Positions 1 through 5,560 of a DNA stretch of 5,643 bases are shown here, piece by piece. Within the stretch, counting starts at the first letter, position 1. Each line of letters opens with the position of its first letter. The position numbers and the translations under genes were made by a program. The DNA lies in assembly GCA_021199145.1 (NCBI GenBank), contig JAJQIP010000033.1:1-5643 (forward strand). Reading direction: 5' to 3'. This stretch comes from Porphyromonadaceae bacterium (GTDB lineage Bacteria; Bacteroidota; Bacteroidia; Bacteroidales; UBA11471). The notes beneath the pieces are model-generated. The model was not told the DNA's origin, did no database searches, and was given only the letters and a program-made list of their open reading frames with translations.

Positions 1-270
1 TCAATCACTTTTATTTTAAATTAATAGCTATTTGTTTTTTATTCTTTATTTTTACCTTAAAAAAATTAGTTTGTATTTTTAAGAGCTTCTAGATTACTGT
101 TTAGATAAGAGAGCTAAAGTGATTTTTATCATTTAGTCGCAAAGTTAATAGTTTATATAGGAACAAAAAACATTTTGTGATAAAATTTAATGTTTATGCC
201 CGTTATTTCGTAGAGAAAGGGGATGAGGGGCGGGAAAGAAATTTTTGTAAACGAATCCTTAAAGGTGCTA
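1..270. other. AT-rich intergenic region without a gene
   Basis: I see no credible coding sequence on either strand here: ATG-initiated frames close within a few codons. The stretch is very rich in A and T, apart from a G-rich patch at 219-234. It separates the acyl-CoA dehydrogenase terminator on its right from whatever lies beyond the left edge. The only signals I can support are a Bacteroidota-type promoter pointing left (140-167) and a 9-bp inverted repeat, AATCACTTT at 3-11 against AAAGTGATT at 116-124, which would fall inside the leader of that transcript. Confidence 0.7.
140..167 (-). promoter_or_regulatory. Putative promoter facing out of the window to the left
   Basis: On the minus strand TAACTTTG (140-147) matches the Bacteroidota minus-7 consensus TAnnTTTG exactly. 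A TTTG lies upstream (164-167), but the spacer is 16 nt, shorter than the usual 19-21; a TTTT at the usual distance is the alternative minus-33 element. The transcript would leave the window with at least 130 nt of leader, so its gene is not visible. The sequence lies downstream of the operon terminator, which fits a fresh transcription start for the next leftward unit. Confidence 0.4.
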
Positions 271-311
271 TTAAAAAAGAAAAGCCCCCAATTGCTCACA
301 ATTGGGGGCTT
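271..311 (-). terminator. Intrinsic terminator of the etfB-etfA-acyl-CoA dehydrogenase operon
   Basis: A perfect 13-bp stem is formed by 282-294 and 299-311 (core AGCCCCCAATTG with CAATTGGGGGCT), closed by a 4-nt loop at 295-298. Read on the minus strand, the stem is followed at once by a T-rich tract (CTTTTCTTTTTT), as expected for Rho-independent termination. It begins 18 nt after the acyl-CoA dehydrogenase stop codon. The other flank has no T run, so it should act only on leftward transcription. Confidence 0.93.
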
Positions 312-329
312 ATAAGTTTATAGACGGTA

Positions 330-2036
330 TCAGTTGCGACGGTAATAGGCCATATCGTTGACATCAAAGGCCTCGATATAGGCGGCATTTTTATGCACTT
401 CCGCTTCGGCATACCGGAGATATACCTCGGCCGATGCCCGGAACGATGCATTGCGCTGCGTATCGAGGATGAGCAGGTGGCTCATAATGATGTGTCCGGC
501 CATTTCGACCATACGGCGGGCGTGGAAGTCGATGTACTCACTCTCCTTGGTCTCGGTTACATTCTTGACCGTAGTCTCATAGAGGGCGGTAAGCTCTTTC
601 AAGCGAGCCCGTAACGGTTGCAATTCGTCTGAAACCGGCTGTTCTTCGTAGAAGTGCATCATGTTCAGGAATGTCCCTGTGGTGACGTGGCGTATGGCCG
701 CCACTACCTGTAACTGGGTTGTTCCTTCGTAAATCGAGGTGATGCGGGCATCCCGATAGATACGTTCACAAGCGTAGTCTTTCATGAATCCCGAACCGCC
801 GTGAATCTGTATGCAGTCGTAGGCATTCTGGTTACAGAATTCACTTCCCATACCTTTCGAGAGAGGGGTAAAGGCATCGGCCTGTTTTTGGTAACGTTTC
901 ATCTCATCACGTTCCTCTTTTTCCAGTTTGCGCTCTTTGGAGATGTCTTCGTAAATCTTGTACATATCGACAAAGCGGGTGGTTTCGTAGAGGAGCGAAC
1001 GGGAGGCGTCGAGCTTGGCTTTCATCAGGGAAAGCATTTCAGCGACGGCCGAAAATTCGATAATGGCTTTCCCGAACTGGCGACGGTCACGGTCATAGGA
1101 GAGAGCTTCCCGATAGGCCGCTTCGGAGATACCTACCGATTGGGCCGCAATGCCTAATCGTGCCCCATTCATCAGGGCCATGACATATTTGATGAGGCCC
1201 AACTTACGTTCCCCGCAAAGTTCTGCTTTGGCATTGCGGAATACCAGTTCGCAGGTGGGAGAGCCTTTGATTCCCATCTTATTCTCGATACGGCGGACAG
1301 TTACTCCTCCGTTGGCTCTGTCGTAGATGAACATGGAGAGACCACGACCGTCTTTTGTTCCCTCTTCCGAACGGGCCAGGACCAGTGCGATATGACCATC
1401 GCCATTGGTGATGAAGCGTTTCACTCCGTTGAGATACCAACATCCGTCGGTTTCGCTGTAGGTCGCCTTGAGCATAACCGATTGGAGGTCGGAACCCGCA
1501 TCCGGTTCGGTCAAATCCATAGCCATCGTTTCCCCAGCACATACACGGGGTAGATAGCGTTGTTTCTGCTCTTCGTTAGCGAACTCATAAATCGTTTCCG
1601 CACAATCCTGTAACCCCCAAATGTTGACAAATCCTGCGTCCGCACGGCTTACCATATCGGCCGCCATGATATAGGGAACGAGCGAGAAATTCAATCCGTC
1701 GTATCGGCGGGGAAGCGAAATGCCCATCAGTCCCGCCTTTACTAAGGCATCGAGGTTACGTACCGTACCCGAAGCATACTCCACGTGGCCATCGACCACT
1801 CGGGGACCTTCGTGGTCCACGTCTTCAGCATTGGGCGCAACAATTTCCCCACAGATTTCTCCGGCAATTTCGAGCACCTTTTCGTAGCTGTCCATGGCAT
1901 CCTCAAAATTGGAGGGAGCATAGTCGTATTTCCGGGCATCAGCGTAATTGCGTTCTTTCAAAGCCACAATCCGCTGCATGAGCGGGTGTGTCAAATGATG
2001 TCTTAAATCACTGTTATCGGTATAAAAATTGGCCAT
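330..2036 (-). CDS. Acyl-CoA dehydrogenase, long form with C-terminal extension (568 aa)
   Basis: This is an FAD-dependent acyl-CoA dehydrogenase, catalysing alpha,beta-oxidation of an acyl-CoA or its reversal, with electrons passed to or from the ETF encoded just upstream. The N-terminal helical domain spans about 50-165, the middle beta domain about 170-270 and the C-terminal helical domain about 280-450. Family signatures are visible: LTEPDAGSD at 175-183, DRRQFG at 317-322, and QIHGGSGF at 410-417 continuing to D429. The catalytic base is expected at Glu437 in IYEGTTQ. At 568 residues it is much longer than the roughly 380-residue butyryl/medium-chain enzymes. The excess is a highly charged insertion (about 355-390) and a tail of about 115 residues resembling the acyl-CoA dehydrogenase C-terminal family (PF12806) seen in DmdC-like enzymes. 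The start lies 9 nt after the etfA stop and is preceded by GAGGATT, the only Shine-Dalgarno-like leader in the operon. The substrate cannot be read from the sequence. Confidence 0.95.
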   Translation of the reverse strand: MANFYTDNSDLRHHLTHPLMQRIVALKERNYADARKYDYAPSNFEDAMDSYEKVLEIAGEICGEIVAPNAEDVDHEGPRVVDGHVEYASGTVRNLDALVKAGLMGISLPRRYDGLNFSLVPYIMAADMVSRADAGFVNIWGLQDCAETIYEFANEEQKQRYLPRVCAGETMAMDLTEPDAGSDLQSVMLKATYSETDGCWYLNGVKRFITNGDGHIALVLARSEEGTKDGRGLSMFIYDRANGGVTVRRIENKMGIKGSPTCELVFRNAKAELCGERKLGLIKYVMALMNGARLGIAAQSVGISEAAYREALSYDRDRRQFGKAIIEFSAVAEMLSLMKAKLDASRSLLYETTRFVDMYKIYEDISKERKLEKEERDEMKRYQKQADAFTPLSKGMGSEFCNQNAYDCIQIHGGSGFMKDYACERIYRDARITSIYEGTTQLQVVAAIRHVTTGTFLNMMHFYEEQPVSDELQPLRARLKELTALYETTVKNVTETKESEYIDFHARRMVEMAGHIIMSHLLILDTQRNASFRASAEVYLRYAEAEVHKNAAYIEAFDVNDMAYYRRN

Positions 2037-2045
2037 AATCCTCGG

Positions 2046-3065
2046 TTATTTGCTGTTTTTCTTATAATACTTTATCATTTTGGGCAATACATCTTCTACT
2101 GTACCGGTAATCACATAATCGGCAATGGCATTGATAGGCGCATTAGGGTCGCTATTGATGGAGATGATAATCGAACTATCCTGCATACCGGCAATGTGCT
2201 GTATCTGCCCGGAGATGCCACACGCAATGTACAATTTGGGATGGACGGTAACCCCGGTCTGTCCTATTTGCCGGTCGTGGTCGGTAAAGCCGGCATCGAC
2301 GGCCGCACGTGAAGCACCTACCTGCGCTCCGATGGTATCGGCCAAATCAAACAATAGTTGGAAATTCTCTTTTGAACCAACTCCATATCCGCCGGCTACA
2401 ATAATCGGAGCGGATTTGATGTTGATTTTCGATTTCTCCATTTGTCGGTCGATGACCGTAACAGCGAAATCGGTGTCGGAAACATATTTCGACACATTGA
2501 GTTTTACGATTTCCCCTTTATGGGCCGATGAAAGAGCCTCTTTCTTCATGACGCCCTCCCGTACAGTCGCCATTTGGGGACGGCAATCGGGATTGACAAT
2601 GGTCGCTACAATATTTCCCCCGAAGGCGGGACGGATTTGATATAACAAGTTATGGTAACTCTTGCCCGTTTTCTTGTCCTCGTAGTCTCCTATTTCGAGT
2701 GACGTACAATCGGCCGTGAGACCGCTGTGCAACGCTGAGGATACCCGAGGTCCCAAATCACGGCCTATGTGGGTCGCTCCCATGAGGCACACTTGGGGCT
2801 TTTGTTCTCGGAAGAGGTTAATCAATACCGACGCATGAGGTTGAGAGGTATAGGGAGCCAGTCGTGAGTCATCAGCCAGATAAAGGGTATCTACGCCGTA
2901 TGAGAAAACTTGGTCGGCAATACCGTCAAGCCGGTACCCGATGGCAAGAGCTTCGAGTTTACAGTGGAGTTGATTGGCCAAAGAGCGTCCTTTGGTGAGC
3001 AGTTCGAGACTGACATCGGCAATAACTCCTTCTTCTACTTCGCAATATACAAATAAATTATTCAT
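2046..3065 (-). CDS. etfA: Electron transfer flavoprotein alpha subunit
   Basis: EtfA is the FAD-binding large subunit of the soluble EtfAB heterodimer, which shuttles electrons between the acyl-CoA dehydrogenase and its redox partner. The N-terminal alpha/beta domain covers about 1-205. The FAD domain covers about 215-335 and carries the conserved elements: IIVAGGYGVGS at 221-231, VGASRAAVDAG at 249-259 (Arg253 in the position of the flavin-contacting arginine), QIGQTG at 266-271 (Thr270) and the alpha-subunit signature LYIACGISGQIQHIAG at 278-293 with His290. A further block, INSDPNAPI, sits at 303-311. The length of 339 is normal for a bacterial EtfA; there is no N-terminal ferredoxin domain. 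It sits between etfB (58 nt upstream) and the acyl-CoA dehydrogenase (9 nt downstream), so the three are very probably co-transcribed. The leader is A-rich without a clear Shine-Dalgarno sequence. Confidence 0.96.
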   Translation of the reverse strand: MNNLFVYCEVEEGVIADVSLELLTKGRSLANQLHCKLEALAIGYRLDGIADQVFSYGVDTLYLADDSRLAPYTSQPHASVLINLFREQKPQVCLMGATHIGRDLGPRVSSALHSGLTADCTSLEIGDYEDKKTGKSYHNLLYQIRPAFGGNIVATIVNPDCRPQMATVREGVMKKEALSSAHKGEIVKLNVSKYVSDTDFAVTVIDRQMEKSKINIKSAPIIVAGGYGVGSKENFQLLFDLADTIGAQVGASRAAVDAGFTDHDRQIGQTGVTVHPKLYIACGISGQIQHIAGMQDSSIIISINSDPNAPINAIADYVITGTVEDVLPKMIKYYKKNSK

Positions 3066-3087
3066 AATCGTTTTCTGTTTTTACAAG

Positions 3088-3114
3088 GTGGCTTCTTCCG
3101 CAGGGAAACGCCAC
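3088..3114 (-). other. Intercistronic hairpin between etfB and etfA
   Basis: In the 58-nt gap GTGGC (3088-3092) pairs with GCCAC (3110-3114). After a small internal loop an inner stem follows, TTCC (3096-3099) with GGAA (3104-3107), extended by one G-U pair in the minus-strand RNA and closed by a 4-nt loop. On the minus strand it is followed by CTTGTAAAAACAG rather than a T run, so it is not a standard terminator. It could mark RNA processing or tune the etfB to etfA ratio; the sequence does not show which. Confidence 0.5.
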
Positions 3115-3123
3115 GACAAGTTA

Positions 3124-3996
3124 TTATCCGATGGTATGGTTTACAATCAATTCTTTTATCAAATCTTCGATATCGGCATCCGAAGCGGTGAGTGTCTTAC
3201 TCTCTTTGGCCTGGAATACGATATTCTCGATTTGTTTTACTTTGGTTGGGGAGCCAGCCAATCCCACTTGTGAGAGGTTGGCATCCACATCGGCAACTCC
3301 CCATTCGGTGAGATGCAGATAGGGACGTTCCTCATATAAGGCGGAAGAGGTGGAGTCACTTTCATTGCATTCACTGGGTGTCTTGGCGTATTTATATTTC
3401 TGTACGGCTTTCGCATTGCGTGGACGGCAATCGTCGGCACTCCCGTTCACGGTTATTACAACGGGGTAGGGGGATTCTACCGTCTCCACCCCTCGCTCGA
3501 GGCGACGTTTTACTCGGACCTTTCCGTCCTCCGCACTCAAAATCTCTTCAGCATAAGTAATTTGGGGAACGCCTAACTTTTCCGCCACTTGCGGTCCTAC
3601 TTGCGCCGTATCTCCATCGATGGCCTGTCGGCCACCGATAACAATATCGAAATCTCCCATCTTGCGTACCGCACAAGCCAATGCATATGATGTGGCCAAT
3701 GTATCGGCTCCGGCAAAAGCCCGGTCGGTGAGGAGTATACCCCCGTCCGCTCTGCGGTACAATCCTTCTCGGATGATGTCTGCTGCACGGGGTGGACCCA
3801 TCGTCAACACTTTTACCACTGATCCAGGATATCTTTCTTTCAGTTGAATGGCCTGTTCAAGCGCCTTCAAATCTTCGGGGTTAAAGATGGCGGGAAGTGC
3901 GGCACGGTTTACGGTGCCGTCTTCTTTCATAGCGTCTTTTCCCACATTCCGGGTATCCGGTACTTGTTTGGCAAGTACCACAATTTTTAGACTCAT
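3124..3996 (-). CDS. etfB: Electron transfer flavoprotein beta subunit, bifurcating/FixA-like motif
   Basis: EtfB is the small subunit of the EtfAB dimer. KQVPDT is at 10-15 and the NPEDLKALEQA segment, typical of the nucleotide-binding fold, at 39-49. GGRQAIDGDTAQVGP is at 121-135. The form DGDTAQVGP is the one seen in FixA-like and electron-bifurcating ETFs, which hold a second FAD where housekeeping ETFs hold AMP. The family region KRRLERGVETVESPYPVVITV-like segment lies at 173-193, and SQVGLAGSPTKV at 252-263 leads into the C-terminal arm that packs on EtfA. At 290 residues it exceeds the usual 250-265; the excess lies mainly at about 200-230, a Ser/Glu-rich stretch between CRPRNAK and LTEWGV. 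It is the first gene of the operon, with a promoter about 45 nt upstream and no clear Shine-Dalgarno sequence. It ends with tandem TAA codons (3124-3126 and 3121-3123). Confidence 0.95.
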   Translation of the reverse strand: MSLKIVVLAKQVPDTRNVGKDAMKEDGTVNRAALPAIFNPEDLKALEQAIQLKERYPGSVVKVLTMGPPRAADIIREGLYRRADGGILLTDRAFAGADTLATSYALACAVRKMGDFDIVIGGRQAIDGDTAQVGPQVAEKLGVPQITYAEEILSAEDGKVRVKRRLERGVETVESPYPVVITVNGSADDCRPRNAKAVQKYKYAKTPSECNESDSTSSALYEERPYLHLTEWGVADVDANLSQVGLAGSPTKVKQIENIVFQAKESKTLTASDADIEDLIKELIVNHTIG

Positions 3997-4014
3997 AGAT
4001 TATTTGGTTTTTCT

Positions 4015-4029
4015 TCCGGTCTAACCGGA
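4015..4029 (-). promoter_or_regulatory. Small hairpin in the etfB leader
   Basis: TCCGGT (4015-4020) and ACCGGA (4024-4029) form a perfect 6-bp GC-rich stem with a 3-nt loop, in an otherwise AT-rich leader. It ends 18 nt before the etfB start codon. If transcription starts a few bases after the minus-7 box at 4040-4047, the hairpin lies within about the first 5-20 nt of the mRNA. That position suits a 5'-end stabiliser or a protein-binding element; this role is inferred. Confidence 0.5.
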
Positions 4030-4039
4030 TATTTAGCTG

Positions 4040-4067
4040 CAAATATACGATTTTCAGCACAAAGATA
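4040..4067 (-). promoter_or_regulatory. Promoter of the etfB-etfA-acyl-CoA dehydrogenase operon
   Basis: On the minus strand TATATTTG (4040-4047) matches TAnnTTTG exactly, 43 nt before the etfB start codon. The minus-33 element is weak: TTTT about 19 nt upstream instead of TTTG. A second exact minus-7 match, TATCTTTG (4060-4067), lies 20 bp further upstream and could be an alternative start, also without a good minus-33. The position between a terminator and the first gene of the operon supports a promoter here. Confidence 0.65.
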
Positions 4068-4084
4068 AAAATTATGTGCAAATA

Positions 4085-4106
4085 ACGTAATTCCTCTGAA
4101 TTGCGT
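4085..4106. repeat. Inverted repeat upstream of the etf promoter
   Basis: ACGTAATTC (4085-4093) and GAATTGCGT (4098-4106) form 9-bp arms with one mismatch around a 4-bp centre. The element lies just beyond the T tract of the gdhA terminator and about 40 bp upstream of the nearer etf minus-7 box. It might be a regulator-binding site, or a second weak hairpin of the gdhA 3' end; I cannot separate these from sequence. Confidence 0.4.
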
Positions 4107-4145
4107 AAAAAATATAGGGCGGCTTAGATAAGCCGCCCTATATTT
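4107..4145 (-). terminator. Intrinsic terminator of the glutamate dehydrogenase gene
   Basis: A perfect 16-bp stem is formed by 4110-4125 and 4130-4145 (GC core GGGCGGCTT with AAGCCGCCC, flanked by AT pairs), with a 4-nt AGAT loop. On the minus strand it runs into TTTTTT before ACGC. It starts 17 nt after the gdhA stop codon and separates gdhA from the etf operon, so the two units are probably independent transcripts. The reverse flank lacks a T run. Confidence 0.93.
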
Positions 4146-4162
4146 AATCGGGATAAATTCTC

Positions 4163-5497
4163 TTAGAGAATACCTTGGTCCATCATAGCTTTAGCCACTT
4201 TCATGAATCCTGCTATGTTGGCCCCTTTCATATAGTTAATGTAGCCGTCGGGTTCGGTACCGTATTTCACGCATTGAGCATGGATGGCGTGCATGATATC
4301 CCGCAGACGGTGGTCTACTTCTTCGGCACTCCAATTGATATGCATCGCATTCTGTGTCATTTCCAATCCCGATGTGGCCACGCCACCAGCATTGACCGCT
4401 TTCCCGGGACCATACATGATACGATTGGCAATGAAGAGGTCGATAGCTTCAGGGCAGCAACCCATATTTGAAATTTCTCCTACACATAATACCCCATTGT
4501 CGATGAGGCGGCGGGCGTCATTTTCGTCCAACTCGTTCTGTGTAGCGCAAGGCAGGGCAATATCGACTTTCTGTTCCCACGGCCGACGATTGGGGAAGAA
4601 CGATACGCCGTATTTGTCGGCATAGGGGGCAACCACATCGTTACCCGATGCCCGCAGTTCGAGCATATAGTCAATCTTCTCTCCACTAATGCCGTCCGGA
4701 TCGTAGATATAGCCGTCAGGACCTGACAGGGTAACCACTTTCGCACCCAGTTGTGTCGCTTTGGTGACAGCACCCCAGGCAACGTTGCCGAATCCACTGA
4801 CGGCAATCGTCTTTCCTTGAATGTTAATTCCTTTGGCCGCCAACATCTGGTGTACAAAATAGAGGCCACCGAATCCGGTAGCTTCCGGACGAACCAATGA
4901 ACCTCCGTACTCAAGTCCTTTGCCGGTAAATGTCCCCGTATGTTCACGGGTCAGTTTTTTATACATGCCGAACATGTAGCCGACTTCTCGGCTGCCCACG
5001 CCAATATCACCTGCCGGTACATCCATGTCAGGACCCAGATGGTGCCACAATTCCAACATAAAGGCTTGACAGAAGCGCATGATTTCTGCATCGGATTTTC
5101 CCCGTGGACTGAAATCGGATCCCCCTTTTCCACCGCCCATCGGCAGGGTGGTCAAGGCATTTTTGAAAATCTGTTCAAAGCCGAGGAATTTCAAAATAGA
5201 GAGATTCACCGAAGCGTGGAAACGGATACCTCCTTTGTACGGGCCAATGGCGTTGTTGAATTGTACCCGATATCCCAAATTCACTTGCACTTCACCCTTG
5301 TCATCAATCCAAGGTACTTTGAAGGTAAAAATGCGGTCTGGCTCAACCAGTCGCTCTATGAGTTTCGCTTTTTCGAATTCCGGATGTTCGTTGTAAATCT
5401 TTTCGATGGAAAGTAAAACTTCATGTACCGCTTGTAAATACTCTGATTCGCCAGGATGCTTAGCCGAAAGGCTATTCATAATTGCCTGAATGTTCAT
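4163..5497 (-). CDS. gdhA: Glutamate dehydrogenase, hexameric, NAD-type coenzyme site
   Basis: This cytoplasmic enzyme interconverts glutamate with 2-oxoglutarate and ammonium. Its 444 residues are the normal length of the small hexameric family. Substrate and catalytic residues can be placed by motif: Lys88 in GPYKGGIRFH, Lys112 in FKNALTTLP, catalytic Lys124 in LPMGGGKGGSDFSP (118-131) and Asp164 in PAGDIGVGS. The dinucleotide fold begins with SGFGNVAWG (234-242), followed by TLSGPDGYIYDPDG (256-269). Phe236, Pro260 and Asp261 match the residues of the NAD-dependent Clostridium symbiosum enzyme, as I recall them, whereas the NADP enzyme of E. coli has Ser in the glycine loop and an SDSSG-like segment. 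NAD preference or dual use is therefore likely, and the symbol gdhA is a family label; Bacteroides literature uses gdhB for an NAD form. The gene has its own promoter and terminator. The leader is A-rich without a clear Shine-Dalgarno sequence; an ATG at codon 7 is a less likely start. Confidence 0.96.
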   Translation of the reverse strand: MNIQAIMNSLSAKHPGESEYLQAVHEVLLSIEKIYNEHPEFEKAKLIERLVEPDRIFTFKVPWIDDKGEVQVNLGYRVQFNNAIGPYKGGIRFHASVNLSILKFLGFEQIFKNALTTLPMGGGKGGSDFSPRGKSDAEIMRFCQAFMLELWHHLGPDMDVPAGDIGVGSREVGYMFGMYKKLTREHTGTFTGKGLEYGGSLVRPEATGFGGLYFVHQMLAAKGINIQGKTIAVSGFGNVAWGAVTKATQLGAKVVTLSGPDGYIYDPDGISGEKIDYMLELRASGNDVVAPYADKYGVSFFPNRRPWEQKVDIALPCATQNELDENDARRLIDNGVLCVGEISNMGCCPEAIDLFIANRIMYGPGKAVNAGGVATSGLEMTQNAMHINWSAEEVDHRLRDIMHAIHAQCVKYGTEPDGYINYMKGANIAGFMKVAKAMMDQGIL

Positions 5498-5517
5498 AGT
5501 CGTTTGTTTTAAAGGTT

Positions 5518-5544
5518 AATTTCGTACAACAAAATTACGAATTT
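5518..5544. promoter_or_regulatory. Dyad overlapping the gdhA promoter, candidate operator
   Basis: TTCGTA (5521-5526) and TACGAA (5536-5541) are perfect inverted arms separated by 9 bp. Extending outward gives 9-bp arms with 8 of 9 positions symmetric, centred on 5531. The element covers the minus-7 box (5530-5537) and the expected transcription start, the classical place for a repressor site. The arms are AT-rich, so chance symmetry is possible. Confidence 0.4.
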
Positions 5545-5560
5545 CCTTTTGTCAGGCAAG
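5530..5560 (-). promoter_or_regulatory. Promoter of the glutamate dehydrogenase gene
   Basis: On the minus strand TAATTTTG (5530-5537) matches the Bacteroidota minus-7 consensus TAnnTTTG exactly. CTTG (5557-5560) lies 19 nt upstream, three of four bases matching the minus-33 TTTG at the proper spacing. The expected start near 5525 gives a leader of about 28 nt. It is the best-spaced promoter in the window. Confidence 0.7.

Noticed and set aside
219..234. G-rich patch suggestive of a quadruplex
   Set aside because: Only three G runs (219-222, 227-230, 232-234) are present; a fourth is missing nearby, so an intramolecular quadruplex is not supported.
2125..2640. Long plus-strand open frame inside etfA (171 codons)
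   Set aside because: It is antisense to a gene with clear family motifs throughout, has no recognisable domain and no promoter or ribosome-binding context.
4157..4171. Palindrome ATTCTC-TTA-GAGAAT centred on the gdhA stop codon
   Set aside because: The 6-bp AT-rich arms include constrained coding bases and the true terminator stem follows 17 nt later; chance is the simplest explanation.
4940..5416. Plus-strand open frame of 158 codons opposite gdhA, and similar ones at 801-1157 and 4284-4625
   Set aside because: They lie entirely opposite well-conserved coding sequence and their translations show no family resemblance; long antisense frames are common opposite genes with biased codon use.
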